Part shown: piece by piece, positions 6,316 through 11,848 of the stretch
How the letters are laid out: every line of letters begins with the position of its first letter
Position numbering within the stretch: position 1 is the first letter of the stretch
NCBI GenBank assembly: GCA_030637365.1
Contig: DAOWGR010000115.1
Location: 1 to 11,848, forward strand
From: Elusimicrobiota bacterium
GTDB lineage: Bacteria > Elusimicrobiota > Elusimicrobia > Elusimicrobiales > UBA9959
Direction of reading: 5' to 3'
DNA: 11,848 bases
The notes under the pieces: generated by a model
What the model saw: the letters and a program-made list of their open reading frames with translations, nothing else
Databases searched by the model: none
What the model was told of the DNA's origin: nothing
Made by a program: the position numbers and the translations under genes

Positions 6316-6747
6316 ATGAAAATAATCACAAAACTTATTACTTGGTCACAAATGAAATCTCCTTGGATAATACATTTTAATTCCGGCGCCTGCAATGGCT
6401 GCGATATTGAAATTTTAGACGCGCTCACGCCAAAATATGACTTGGAAAGATTCGGCGTTTTACTCAAAGGAACCCCGAGACATGCCGATGTATTGCTGGT
6501 AAGCGGATCGGTTTCAAGACAGATTCATAAAAGACTGGTCAGAATATATGAACAAATGCCAAATCCAAAATTTGTAGTGGCGATTGGCGCTTGCGCTTGC
6601 TCGGGCGGAGTTTTTGACGGCTGTTACAGCACTTTGGGCGGCGTAGACAAAGCCATACCGGTATCGGCTTATATTCCGGGCTGCCCGGCCAAACCCGAGG
6701 CTATCATTGACGGCATGATTAAGTTGCTTGCAAGCTTAAAAGAATAG
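6316..6747 (+). CDS. Group 4 [NiFe] hydrogenase small subunit (NuoB/EchC/MbhJ-like)
   Basis: The 143-residue protein carries one [4Fe-4S] cluster and hands electrons to the nickel-iron site. Ligands are visible as Cys26 and Cys29 in 'GACNGCDIE', Cys93 in 'GACACSGGVF' and Cys123 in 'PGCPAKPEA'. The CNGC spacing is that of group 4 hydrogenases, not the adjacent CysCys of true NuoB. Its short length and lack of a Tat signal place it on the cytoplasmic side, bound to the NuoH-like anchor. Cys95 and Cys103 are extra. An AGGA about seven bases upstream serves as ribosome binding site and the gene begins nine bases after the NuoA-like stop. It is followed by the only long gap in the operon (174 bases). 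Confidence 0.93.
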   Translation: MKIITKLITWSQMKSPWIIHFNSGACNGCDIEILDALTPKYDLERFGVLLKGTPRHADVLLVSGSVSRQIHKRLVRIYEQMPNPKFVVAIGACACSGGVFDGCYSTLGGVDKAIPVSAYIPGCPAKPEAIIDGMIKLLASLKE

Positions 6748-6756
6748 AAGCAAGAG

Positions 6757-6898
6757 GCGGAAATAAGTTGATACGATGATATGGATAGAAAAGACAGCGT
6801 AGATATGGAAATACGATGATAAGAGAATATGAGAATATGGTAATAAAAAACTCCTTATTTTTACATATCAACATATTTTTATATCAACTTTTTCCCGC
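6757..6898. repeat. Inverted-repeat-bounded intergenic region inside the operon
   Basis: The gap between the small-subunit and NuoC-like genes begins with GCGGAAATAAGTTGATA (6757-6773) and ends with TATCAACTTTTTCCCGC (6882-6898). These are reverse complements at 15 of 17 positions. A second pair, TGATATG at 6777-6783 and CATATCA at 6864-6870, lies just inside. The interior repeats ATACGATGAT at 6771-6780 and 6811-6820 and is full of GATATGG/GAATATGG words. The region has no credible reading frame. It may be a decayed miniature element or an mRNA hairpin affecting expression of the downstream genes. Confidence 0.5.
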
Positions 6899-6921
6899 TG
6901 TTAGACATTAAGGAATGATTT

Positions 6922-7443
6922 ATGAGCCTTTTACAAGAAGAAAAAATCAAATCGGAATTGGAAAAAAAATTCAGCCTTGATATATTGGGTTTTGAAATTC
7001 AAAGAGAACGCAGAATCTGGCTTGAAGTGAAAAAAGAAAAAGCCGTTGAAATAATGGCTTATATGAAAAACAAACTTGATTTTAATCATATTTCCGCCAT
7101 AAGCGGCATGGATATGGGAGATAATCTGGGCGCTATTTATCATCTTGTCCAAACCGGCATAGTGGCCAATATAGTGGTTGAAACTCCCCTATCAAACCCC
7201 CGGCTTGACACCATAACGGAAATTTTTATGGGAGCGGAGTATTATGAACGAGAACTTGAAGACATGTACGGCATTAAAATAAACGGCCTTCCAAATGGCA
7301 GAAGATATCCTCTGTCGGAAGATTTTCCAAAAGACCAATATCCATTGAGAAAAAATTGGGATCAAAAAAAATTTGAAGCTTCAGCAAAGGCCTGTTCTTA
7401 TGAAGAAGCTGAAAAAAATTCCGGAGACGAGGAGAAAATTTAA
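6922..7443 (+). CDS. NuoC-like (30 kDa family) hydrogenase subunit
   Basis: A 173-residue soluble protein without Cys-rich motifs. The signature of the complex I 30 kDa family is clear at residues 107-144: 'YYERELEDMYGI', then 'GRRYPLSEDFP' and 'YPLRKNW'. In complex I and group 4 hydrogenases this subunit has no cofactor and helps bind the large and small subunits together. Residues 150-173 are an acidic, lysine-rich tail (FEASAKACSYEEAEKNSGDEEKI). A good AAGGA lies seven bases before the ATG, which fits a fresh ribosome loading site after the 174-base gap. The stop shares one base with the next start (TAATG). Fusion of this domain to the large subunit, as in HycE, is not seen here. Confidence 0.9.
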   Translation: MSLLQEEKIKSELEKKFSLDILGFEIQRERRIWLEVKKEKAVEIMAYMKNKLDFNHISAISGMDMGDNLGAIYHLVQTGIVANIVVETPLSNPRLDTITEIFMGAEYYERELEDMYGIKINGLPNGRRYPLSEDFPKDQYPLRKNWDQKKFEASAKACSYEEAEKNSGDEEKI

Positions 7444-8636
7444 TGCCAAAAATCACCATTCCTCTCGGCCCTCAGCATCCGGCATTGAAAGAGCCTGAAA
7501 ATTTTATGCTCGTTCTTGAAGGAGAAAGGATAGATAAAGCTTCAATAAATCTCGGTTATAATCACAGAGGCATTGAAAAGGCCTGCGAAGAAAGAACTTA
7601 TATTCAGGATATTTATCTCTTGGAAAGGGTTTGCGGCATCTGTTCGCATTCTCACACATCCTGCTTTGTCGGCTGTGTTGAAGAAATAGCGAAAGTCGAG
7701 ATCCCGGAAAGAGCGCAGGCGCTAAGAATTCTAATGGGAGAACTTGAAAGAGCGCACAGCCATCTTTTATGGCTTGGAGTCGCCGCCCATGAAATAGGTT
7801 TTGACACATTGTTTATGTATACATGGCGCGACAGAGAGCATGTGCTTGACTGCCTTGAATTGATTTCCGGAAACAGGATTCATTACGCCATGAATATTAT
7901 CGGCGGAGTAAGAAAGGATATTAATGCCAAACAAAAAAATGAAATACTCAAAAGAATGGATATCTTGGAAGAGCGGACAAACTATTATGTAAAACTTATC
8001 ACGCAAGAGCCCACTATTCTTGCCAGAACTCAAAATGTCGGCTTATTGCCCACGCAAGAAGCTCTTAAAAGAAACGCGGTCGGTCCGACGCTGAGAGCGT
8101 CAAATGTAAAAAGCGATGTCAGAAAAGACGATCCGTATCTTATGTACGACAAACTTGATTTCAAAGTCATAACCGCCGATTCTTGCGATGTTTTCGGCAG
8201 AGTGTTCGTGAGGGTATTTGAACTGATTGAATCCTATAAAATAATTCGGCAAATCATCAATTATCTTCCCACGGGCGCCATTGCCGTTAAAGTTCCGTGG
8301 AAAATACCCGAAGGCGCGGCTGTCGGCAGATATGAAGCTCCGAGAGGGGAAGATATTCATTATGTGAAAGCCAATGACTCCATCAAGCCTGAAAGAGTAA
8401 AAGTAAGAGCGCCGACGCTGGCGAATTTCGCTTCCGTCCGGTATATGCTTGAAGGCGGATATTTGGCCGATGTTCCCATTGTTATAGCCGCCATAGATCC
8501 TTGCATGTCTTGCACCGACCGCTCTCTGGTTCTTGACGGAGAAAAAACTTCTTCATATTCGTGGAACGATCTGCGCTTAATGGGCATTGAATTTTATAAG
8601 AAAAAAGGAATTGATTTTTCAAAGGTGAAAATATGA
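7443..8636 (+). CDS. Group 4 [NiFe] hydrogenase large (catalytic) subunit (EchE/MbhL-like)
   Basis: The catalytic subunit of 397 residues, homologous to NuoD. Both nickel-binding pairs are present: Cys64 and Cys67 in 'ERVCGICSHSHTSCF', and Cys353 and Cys356 in 'IDPCMSCTDR'. NuoD and the hydrogenase-related (Ehr) proteins have lost these, so this is a true hydrogenase by sequence. Other family marks are 'PLGPQHPALKEPENF' at the N-terminus, 'HSHLLWLGVAAHEIGFDT' near 105-122 and 'VGRYEAPRGE' near 294-303. Arg359, the usual position of maturation cleavage after CxxCxxH/R, is followed by 38 residues; whether they are removed is not known from sequence. The expected reaction is 2H+ + 2e- to H2 with electrons from ferredoxin. 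A GGAG upstream and the one-base overlap support the start. Confidence 0.96.
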   Translation: MPKITIPLGPQHPALKEPENFMLVLEGERIDKASINLGYNHRGIEKACEERTYIQDIYLLERVCGICSHSHTSCFVGCVEEIAKVEIPERAQALRILMGELERAHSHLLWLGVAAHEIGFDTLFMYTWRDREHVLDCLELISGNRIHYAMNIIGGVRKDINAKQKNEILKRMDILEERTNYYVKLITQEPTILARTQNVGLLPTQEALKRNAVGPTLRASNVKSDVRKDDPYLMYDKLDFKVITADSCDVFGRVFVRVFELIESYKIIRQIINYLPTGAIAVKVPWKIPEGAAVGRYEAPRGEDIHYVKANDSIKPERVKVRAPTLANFASVRYMLEGGYLADVPIVIAAIDPCMSCTDRSLVLDGEKTSSYSWNDLRLMGIEFYKKKGIDFSKVKI

Positions 8637-9583
8637 CATTGGATTCCGTTTTATCGCCGTTATTTTTCATCCTGGTCTTTCCCGGATTTTTCTTTTTGAG
8701 CGTTTATGGAACTTTTTTGGAATGGGTGGATAGAAAATGCTATGCCTTGATGCAAAACAGAATAGGCCCGCCCATTTATCAGCCTGTGGCCGATTTTATA
8801 AAACTTCTGGCAAAAGAAACGATTATTCCAAAACATTGCGATACCGCTTTATTTAAAACTCTGCCGTTTTTTGCCATGGCCAGCGTGATAACCGCCATGC
8901 TTTTGGTTCCGGTATGGCCCCAAGCGCTTTTTCCTTTTCAAGGCGATTTGGTGGTTATAATTTATCTTTTGACAATACCGACAATGACCTTCTTTTTGGC
9001 CGGCTGGAGTTCAAGCAGCCCCTTTGCCACAATAGGAGCTGTAAGAGTTTTAACTCAGCTTTTCGCTTATGAAGTTCCGCTCATGCTCGCTTTGCTCGGC
9101 CCCGCCATCCTTGCCGGCAGCTGGAATATAACCGAGATATCAAAATTCATGTTTCAAAACCCTTTATTGCTTATAGTTCAAATTCCCGGCTTCCTGATAG
9201 CCGTCATAACTTTGCAAGGCAAGCTTGAAAGACTGCCTTTTGACATCCCTCACGGCGAAACCGAAATTGTGGGCGGAGCTTTTACCGAATATTCTGGCGG
9301 TCTTCTGGCATTTTTCAATCTTGCCATAGATATGGAAATGGTGGTGGGAGCCGCGCTTATAAACGCCGTTTTCCTCGGCGGCTCAATGGGCGCCGACGGA
9401 ATATTGGCAATAGTCGTTTTTCTCGGAAAAACAACTTTTATAGTATTATTGCTCTCGGTTCTTAAAGCTATTATGGCAAGAATAAGAATAGAGCAAATGA
9501 TTAATTTCTGCTGGAAAATACTCGCGCCTTTAAGCCTAATACAAATAGCGATGAATATAGCCCTTAAAATAAGAATAGGATAA
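8633..9583 (+). CDS. NuoH/HyfC/EchB-like membrane anchor subunit
   Basis: A 316-residue membrane protein with about eight helices. Family motifs are 'FLEWVDRKCYALMQNRIGPP' (28-47), 'VRVLTQLFAYEVPLMLALL' (137-155) and 'ERLPFDIPHGETEIVGG' with 'TEYSGG' (199-223). This subunit holds the hydrophilic arm to the membrane. In complex I it forms the quinone chamber and the first polar channel; in hydrogenases it links the active site to the ion pumps. The acidic residues of 'FDIPHGETE' and 'FTEYSG' are the ones usually thought to couple the two. AAAGGTG lies close upstream, and the ATG overlaps the large-subunit stop as ATGA. The stop is followed by a four-base gap. Confidence 0.93.
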   Translation: MTLDSVLSPLFFILVFPGFFFLSVYGTFLEWVDRKCYALMQNRIGPPIYQPVADFIKLLAKETIIPKHCDTALFKTLPFFAMASVITAMLLVPVWPQALFPFQGDLVVIIYLLTIPTMTFFLAGWSSSSPFATIGAVRVLTQLFAYEVPLMLALLGPAILAGSWNITEISKFMFQNPLLLIVQIPGFLIAVITLQGKLERLPFDIPHGETEIVGGAFTEYSGGLLAFFNLAIDMEMVVGAALINAVFLGGSMGADGILAIVVFLGKTTFIVLLLSVLKAIMARIRIEQMINFCWKILAPLSLIQIAMNIALKIRIG

Positions 9584-9587
9584 AATC

Positions 9588-9953
9588 ATGAAAATACCGC
9601 TAAGAGCATTGCCCGAAGTGATTAAAAACCTCTTTTCCAAACCCGCGACAATAAAATATCCGGCCGTAAAAGCCGAAGTTTTTGACGCATTCAGGGGGAG
9701 AATAGTTTTCACGCAATCCGAATGCATAGGGTGCGATATGTGCGTGCGCGTATGTCCGGCCAAAGCCATAAAAATAATTCCCTCCGAACAGACTCACGCG
9801 GAAAAAAAAATATTTGACTGCTTAATGGACTTAAATCATTGCATATTCTGCGGCGCTTGCGCGGACGCGTGCCCGAAAAACGCTTTGGAATCTTCTCAAG
9901 ATTTTGAACTTGCGCAATTGGACAAAACAAAGTTAAAATTACATTATAAATGA
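9588..9953 (+). CDS. Ferredoxin-type 2x[4Fe-4S] subunit (NuoI/HyfH/EchF-like)
   Basis: A 121-residue electron-transfer subunit with two complete cluster motifs: Cys46, 49, 52 and 56 in 'CIGCDMCVRVCP', and Cys85, 88, 91 and 95 in 'CIFCGACADACP'. The N-terminal 'LPEVIKNLFSKPATIKYP' resembles the part of NuoI/EchF that packs against the membrane. It is the probable entry point for electrons from soluble reduced ferredoxin, passing them to the small-subunit cluster. There is no NADH-oxidising module nearby, so ferredoxin is the most likely partner. An AGGATAAAATC leader after the NuoH-like stop gives a weak ribosome binding site. The stop overlaps the start of the MscS-like gene. Confidence 0.93.
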   Translation: MKIPLRALPEVIKNLFSKPATIKYPAVKAEVFDAFRGRIVFTQSECIGCDMCVRVCPAKAIKIIPSEQTHAEKKIFDCLMDLNHCIFCGACADACPKNALESSQDFELAQLDKTKLKLHYK

Positions 9954-11005
9954 TGAACGAAATATTAAACTTCCGCTATTTGAACAATTCCGTAACCGAT
10001 TATCTTTACGCCGTTTTAATTTTTTCTTTAACATTCGCAACGCTCTATCTATTGCGCGGTTTCATATTCCACAGACTCAAAAAGTTGGCTTTAAAGACAA
10101 AGACCGATCTTGATGATTTTTTGGTAAATCTGCTATCCAAAATAAAAGCTCCCGAATATCAGCTGATTTCCTTTTATGTGGCGGTTCACAATCTAAATAC
10201 AAACGCCCTGTTCAACAAAATTTTAAACTATGCCGTTCTTATAGTTCTCACTTATCGCGCGACTGATATCATAATACATATCATATCTTACTGGCTCAAT
10301 AAGATTCTGACCAAAAAAGGCATGGACAACAGTTCTCATATCACTCTTATAAGCAGTTCCAAAATAATATTTCAGATAGTTCTCTGGGCGGCGGCCTTGG
10401 CGTTTGTGCTCAGCAATATGGGCATTAATGTGTCGGCGGTGATAACCGGACTTGGAATAGGCGGCATCGCCATAGCGCTGGCGGCGCAGAATATTCTGGG
10501 AGATTTATTCAATTTCTTTGTTATCTTGCTTGATAAGCCATTTAAAATAGGCGATTTCATAATAACGGGCGACACGCTCGGCTGCATAAAACATATAGGC
10601 CTTAAATCCACAAAAATCAGAAGTTTAAGCGGCGAACTTATAGTAATTTCAAATACCAATCTCCTTTCCGCGAAAATAAGCAATTATAAGCATATGGAAA
10701 AAAGAAGAGTGGTGTTTAAAGTGGGCGTTATTTATCAAACAACCCTTGAGCAGCTTAAAAAAATACCCGGTATTGTTAAAACCATAATAGAAAAAACCGA
10801 TAAGCTTGTTTTTGACAGGGGCAATTTGTCGGAATTCGGCGATTTTTCAATTGATTTTGAATTCGTATATTATGTTCAAGACGGCGATTATACCCTCCAT
10901 ATGAAACAAAAAGAAGAAGTGTTCATAAATATTGTGGAGCAATTTGAAAAAGAAGGCATAGAATTCGCTTATCCGACACAAACCCTTTTCGTAAACAAGC
11001 CATAA
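9950..11005 (+). CDS. MscS-family mechanosensitive ion channel
   Basis: A 351-residue membrane protein. Helices lie at about 17-36, 90-113 and 136-155, and the pore-lining helix runs from about 160 to 194. The pore region 'VITGLGIGGIAIALAAQNILGDLFNFFVILLDKPFKIGDFI' (164-204) contains the Gly/Ala-rich packing pattern and the 'PFKIGD' entry to the cytoplasmic beta domain that define MscS. A beta/alpha-beta C-terminal cage follows. Such channels open under membrane tension and release small solutes and ions. The ATGATG at 9950 offers two adjacent starts, and the first overlaps the ferredoxin-subunit stop by four bases. No Shine-Dalgarno motif is visible, so translation is probably coupled to the hydrogenase genes. 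Whether it serves the hydrogenase or is a passenger is unknown. Confidence 0.92.
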   Translation: MMNEILNFRYLNNSVTDYLYAVLIFSLTFATLYLLRGFIFHRLKKLALKTKTDLDDFLVNLLSKIKAPEYQLISFYVAVHNLNTNALFNKILNYAVLIVLTYRATDIIIHIISYWLNKILTKKGMDNSSHITLISSSKIIFQIVLWAAALAFVLSNMGINVSAVITGLGIGGIAIALAAQNILGDLFNFFVILLDKPFKIGDFIITGDTLGCIKHIGLKSTKIRSLSGELIVISNTNLLSAKISNYKHMEKRRVVFKVGVIYQTTLEQLKKIPGIVKTIIEKTDKLVFDRGNLSEFGDFSIDFEFVYYVQDGDYTLHMKQKEEVFINIVEQFEKEGIEFAYPTQTLFVNKP

Positions 11006-11064
11006 TATATCGGGGGCATTCAATTATATCGCCGGCAATTAACCCTACGAAATTAAATGGGGAA
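11006..11064 (+). other. Short spacer before the secreted-protein gene
   Basis: Fifty-nine bases separate the MscS-like stop from the next ATG. A GCCGGC palindrome with AATT words on either side (about 11020-11040) is present, but there is no stem followed by a T-run, so no clear terminator for the operon. GGGG at 11059-11062 is the likely ribosome binding site, though only two bases from the start. I see no convincing promoter. Confidence 0.4.
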
Positions 11065-11823
11065 ATGAAAAAAGAATTAAAAAACAAAACATGGATTTTG
11101 ACGATTTTAATCGCCTTTTTTATTTATTGTTTCAATCCGATGCTTTTATTCGCTGAAACTCATAACCTTACCACTTATTATCCGTCGCCTTATGGCGGCT
11201 ACGCGAAACTGCTCACGACGGATTCAACCGTTTTGGCAAGAGACGGCGGACGGGTTGGAATCGGCACGGAAACGCCGGGCAATATTCTGGAAATTAAATC
11301 CAATAAAAATAAGATGGGGCTGGATATAAACAATATGGGCGGGGGAATATCTCAAATAAGTTTTAAACGCAATAACGCGTCCAAATGGACTATTATGGAG
11401 AGGTATCCAAACGCAGGCTATTTAAGCATTTTTAATGATACTGTAAACAAAGCGGCATTGGTTATAGACCCGGCCAATAATATAGGCATCGGGACAACGA
11501 ATCCGTCACCGGGTTTGAAACTTGATGTCCAGGGAAAAGTCGGAGCTAAGGAATATTGCGATGAAAACGGTCTCAATTGCGTGAAAACCAAGAATTTAAT
11601 AACTTCTTCGCCTATAACATCTTATACCGCCTCATGTGATAAATGCAACAAAGTTAAAAACTTGGGTCCGCATAAATTATGCGTGTTAAGCGGCATAGGA
11701 GGCCCCGGTGGCTTCAACACCAGTTGCAGAGTATATAAAAACGGTAATATTTGGCATCTAAGAGTTAAAGATGGAGACAAGAACAACCAAACTCACCGGT
11801 GTTGGGCGCTCTGTTTTGATTAA
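11065..11823 (+). CDS. Secreted protein with YYPSPYG segment, GIGT repeats and a cysteine-rich C-terminus
   Basis: A 252-residue protein of unknown function. Residues 1-30 form a signal peptide (basic 'MKKELKNK', a hydrophobic core and 'LLFA' before the probable cut ahead of Glu31). The mature start contains 'LTTYYPSPYGGYAKL' (35-49), a motif I associate with surface proteins of Elusimicrobiota/Omnitrophota-type bacteria. Two repeats follow, 'GRVGIGTETPGNILEI' (62-77) and 'NNIGIGTTNPSPGLKLDV' (138-155), like the beta-structured repeats in tail-fibre and head-domain proteins. Residues 165-250 hold eight cysteines (165, 172, 191, 194, 206, 221, 246, 250), an even number suited to disulfides. 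It is probably exported and may be part of a surface or fibre structure; nothing links it to the hydrogenase. Confidence 0.8.
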   Translation: MKKELKNKTWILTILIAFFIYCFNPMLLFAETHNLTTYYPSPYGGYAKLLTTDSTVLARDGGRVGIGTETPGNILEIKSNKNKMGLDINNMGGGISQISFKRNNASKWTIMERYPNAGYLSIFNDTVNKAALVIDPANNIGIGTTNPSPGLKLDVQGKVGAKEYCDENGLNCVKTKNLITSSPITSYTASCDKCNKVKNLGPHKLCVLSGIGGPGGFNTSCRVYKNGNIWHLRVKDGDKNNQTHRCWALCFD

Positions 11824-11848
11824 TCAAAAAACAACTCCCACCGGGGTC

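Noticed and set aside
6781..6819. Short frame MDRKDSVDMEIR in the operon gap
   Set aside because: It is twelve codons with no ribosome binding site, in low-complexity repeat sequence.
7443..8636. Hydrogenase-related (Ehr) protein without NiFe site
   Set aside because: Ehr large subunits lack the cysteine pairs; all four cysteines are present here.
7504..9930. Minus-strand open frames across the hydrogenase genes
   Set aside because: They mirror strongly conserved + strand genes, have no recognisable motifs and overlap each other; they are antisense shadows.
272..9953. Canonical respiratory complex I (Nuo) operon
   Set aside because: The NuoD-like protein has both nickel-ligand CxxC pairs and the NuoB-like protein has CNGC in place of adjacent cysteines. 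There is also no NuoE, NuoF or NuoG.
11703..11848. Terminator or palindromic element at the right edge (CCCCGGTGG at 11703-11711 and CCACCGGGG at 11838-11846)
   Set aside because: The nine-base match is between a coding stretch and the last bases of the window. Any stem partner beyond 11848 cannot be seen, so neither a terminator nor an element can be supported.

Overview
The window reads as a piece of an uncultivated, probably strictly anaerobic bacterial genome. The base composition is moderately AT-rich, every credible gene lies on the + strand, and genes are packed end to end. The last gene encodes a secreted protein with a 'TTYYPSPYG' segment followed by 'GIGT' repeats, a style I associate with Elusimicrobiota/Omnitrophota-type genomes. 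That placement is an inference and the phylum is not proven here.

Layout. Positions 1-271 are non-coding or hold the tail of an unseen gene, with degenerate short repeats and a possible promoter. From 272 to 9953 runs one operon of eleven structural genes for a membrane-bound, energy-converting [NiFe] hydrogenase (group 4, Ech/Mbh/Hyf-like). In order these are three antiporter-like pump subunits (NuoL/M/N family), then NuoJ-like, NuoK-like, NuoA-like, the hydrogenase small subunit (NuoB-like), a NuoC-like subunit, the [NiFe] large subunit (NuoD-like), a NuoH-like anchor and a two-cluster ferredoxin subunit (NuoI-like). Each of the eleven core subunits of minimal complex I therefore has a counterpart, yet the large subunit keeps both CxxC nickel ligand pairs, so this is a hydrogenase and not a quinone reductase. 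No NADH module (NuoEFG-like) and no hydrogenase maturation genes are present. The expected reaction is oxidation of reduced ferredoxin with H2 evolution (or the reverse), coupled to H+ or Na+ transport.

A mechanosensitive channel gene of the MscS family overlaps the end of the operon by four bases (9950-11005). A secreted cysteine-rich protein follows (11065-11823).

The most unusual content is small palindromic DNA inside the operon. (1) A 66-base unit sits in frame inside the NuoA-like gene. It has an 11-bp inverted repeat at its ends, two inner hairpins and TAA on both sides. Removing it restores a shorter frame, which resembles the behaviour known for Rickettsia palindromic elements. (2) An 86-base unit sits exactly at the junction of the third antiporter gene and the NuoJ-like gene. 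It is bounded by a 9-base direct repeat, and excising it on paper restores the ATGA stop/start overlap used at other junctions of this operon. (3) An 18-base perfect palindrome follows the first element. (4) The only sizeable gap in the operon (6748-6921) is bounded by 17-base imperfect inverted repeats. Together these suggest a genome carrying miniature palindromic elements that insert into a core energy operon without breaking it.
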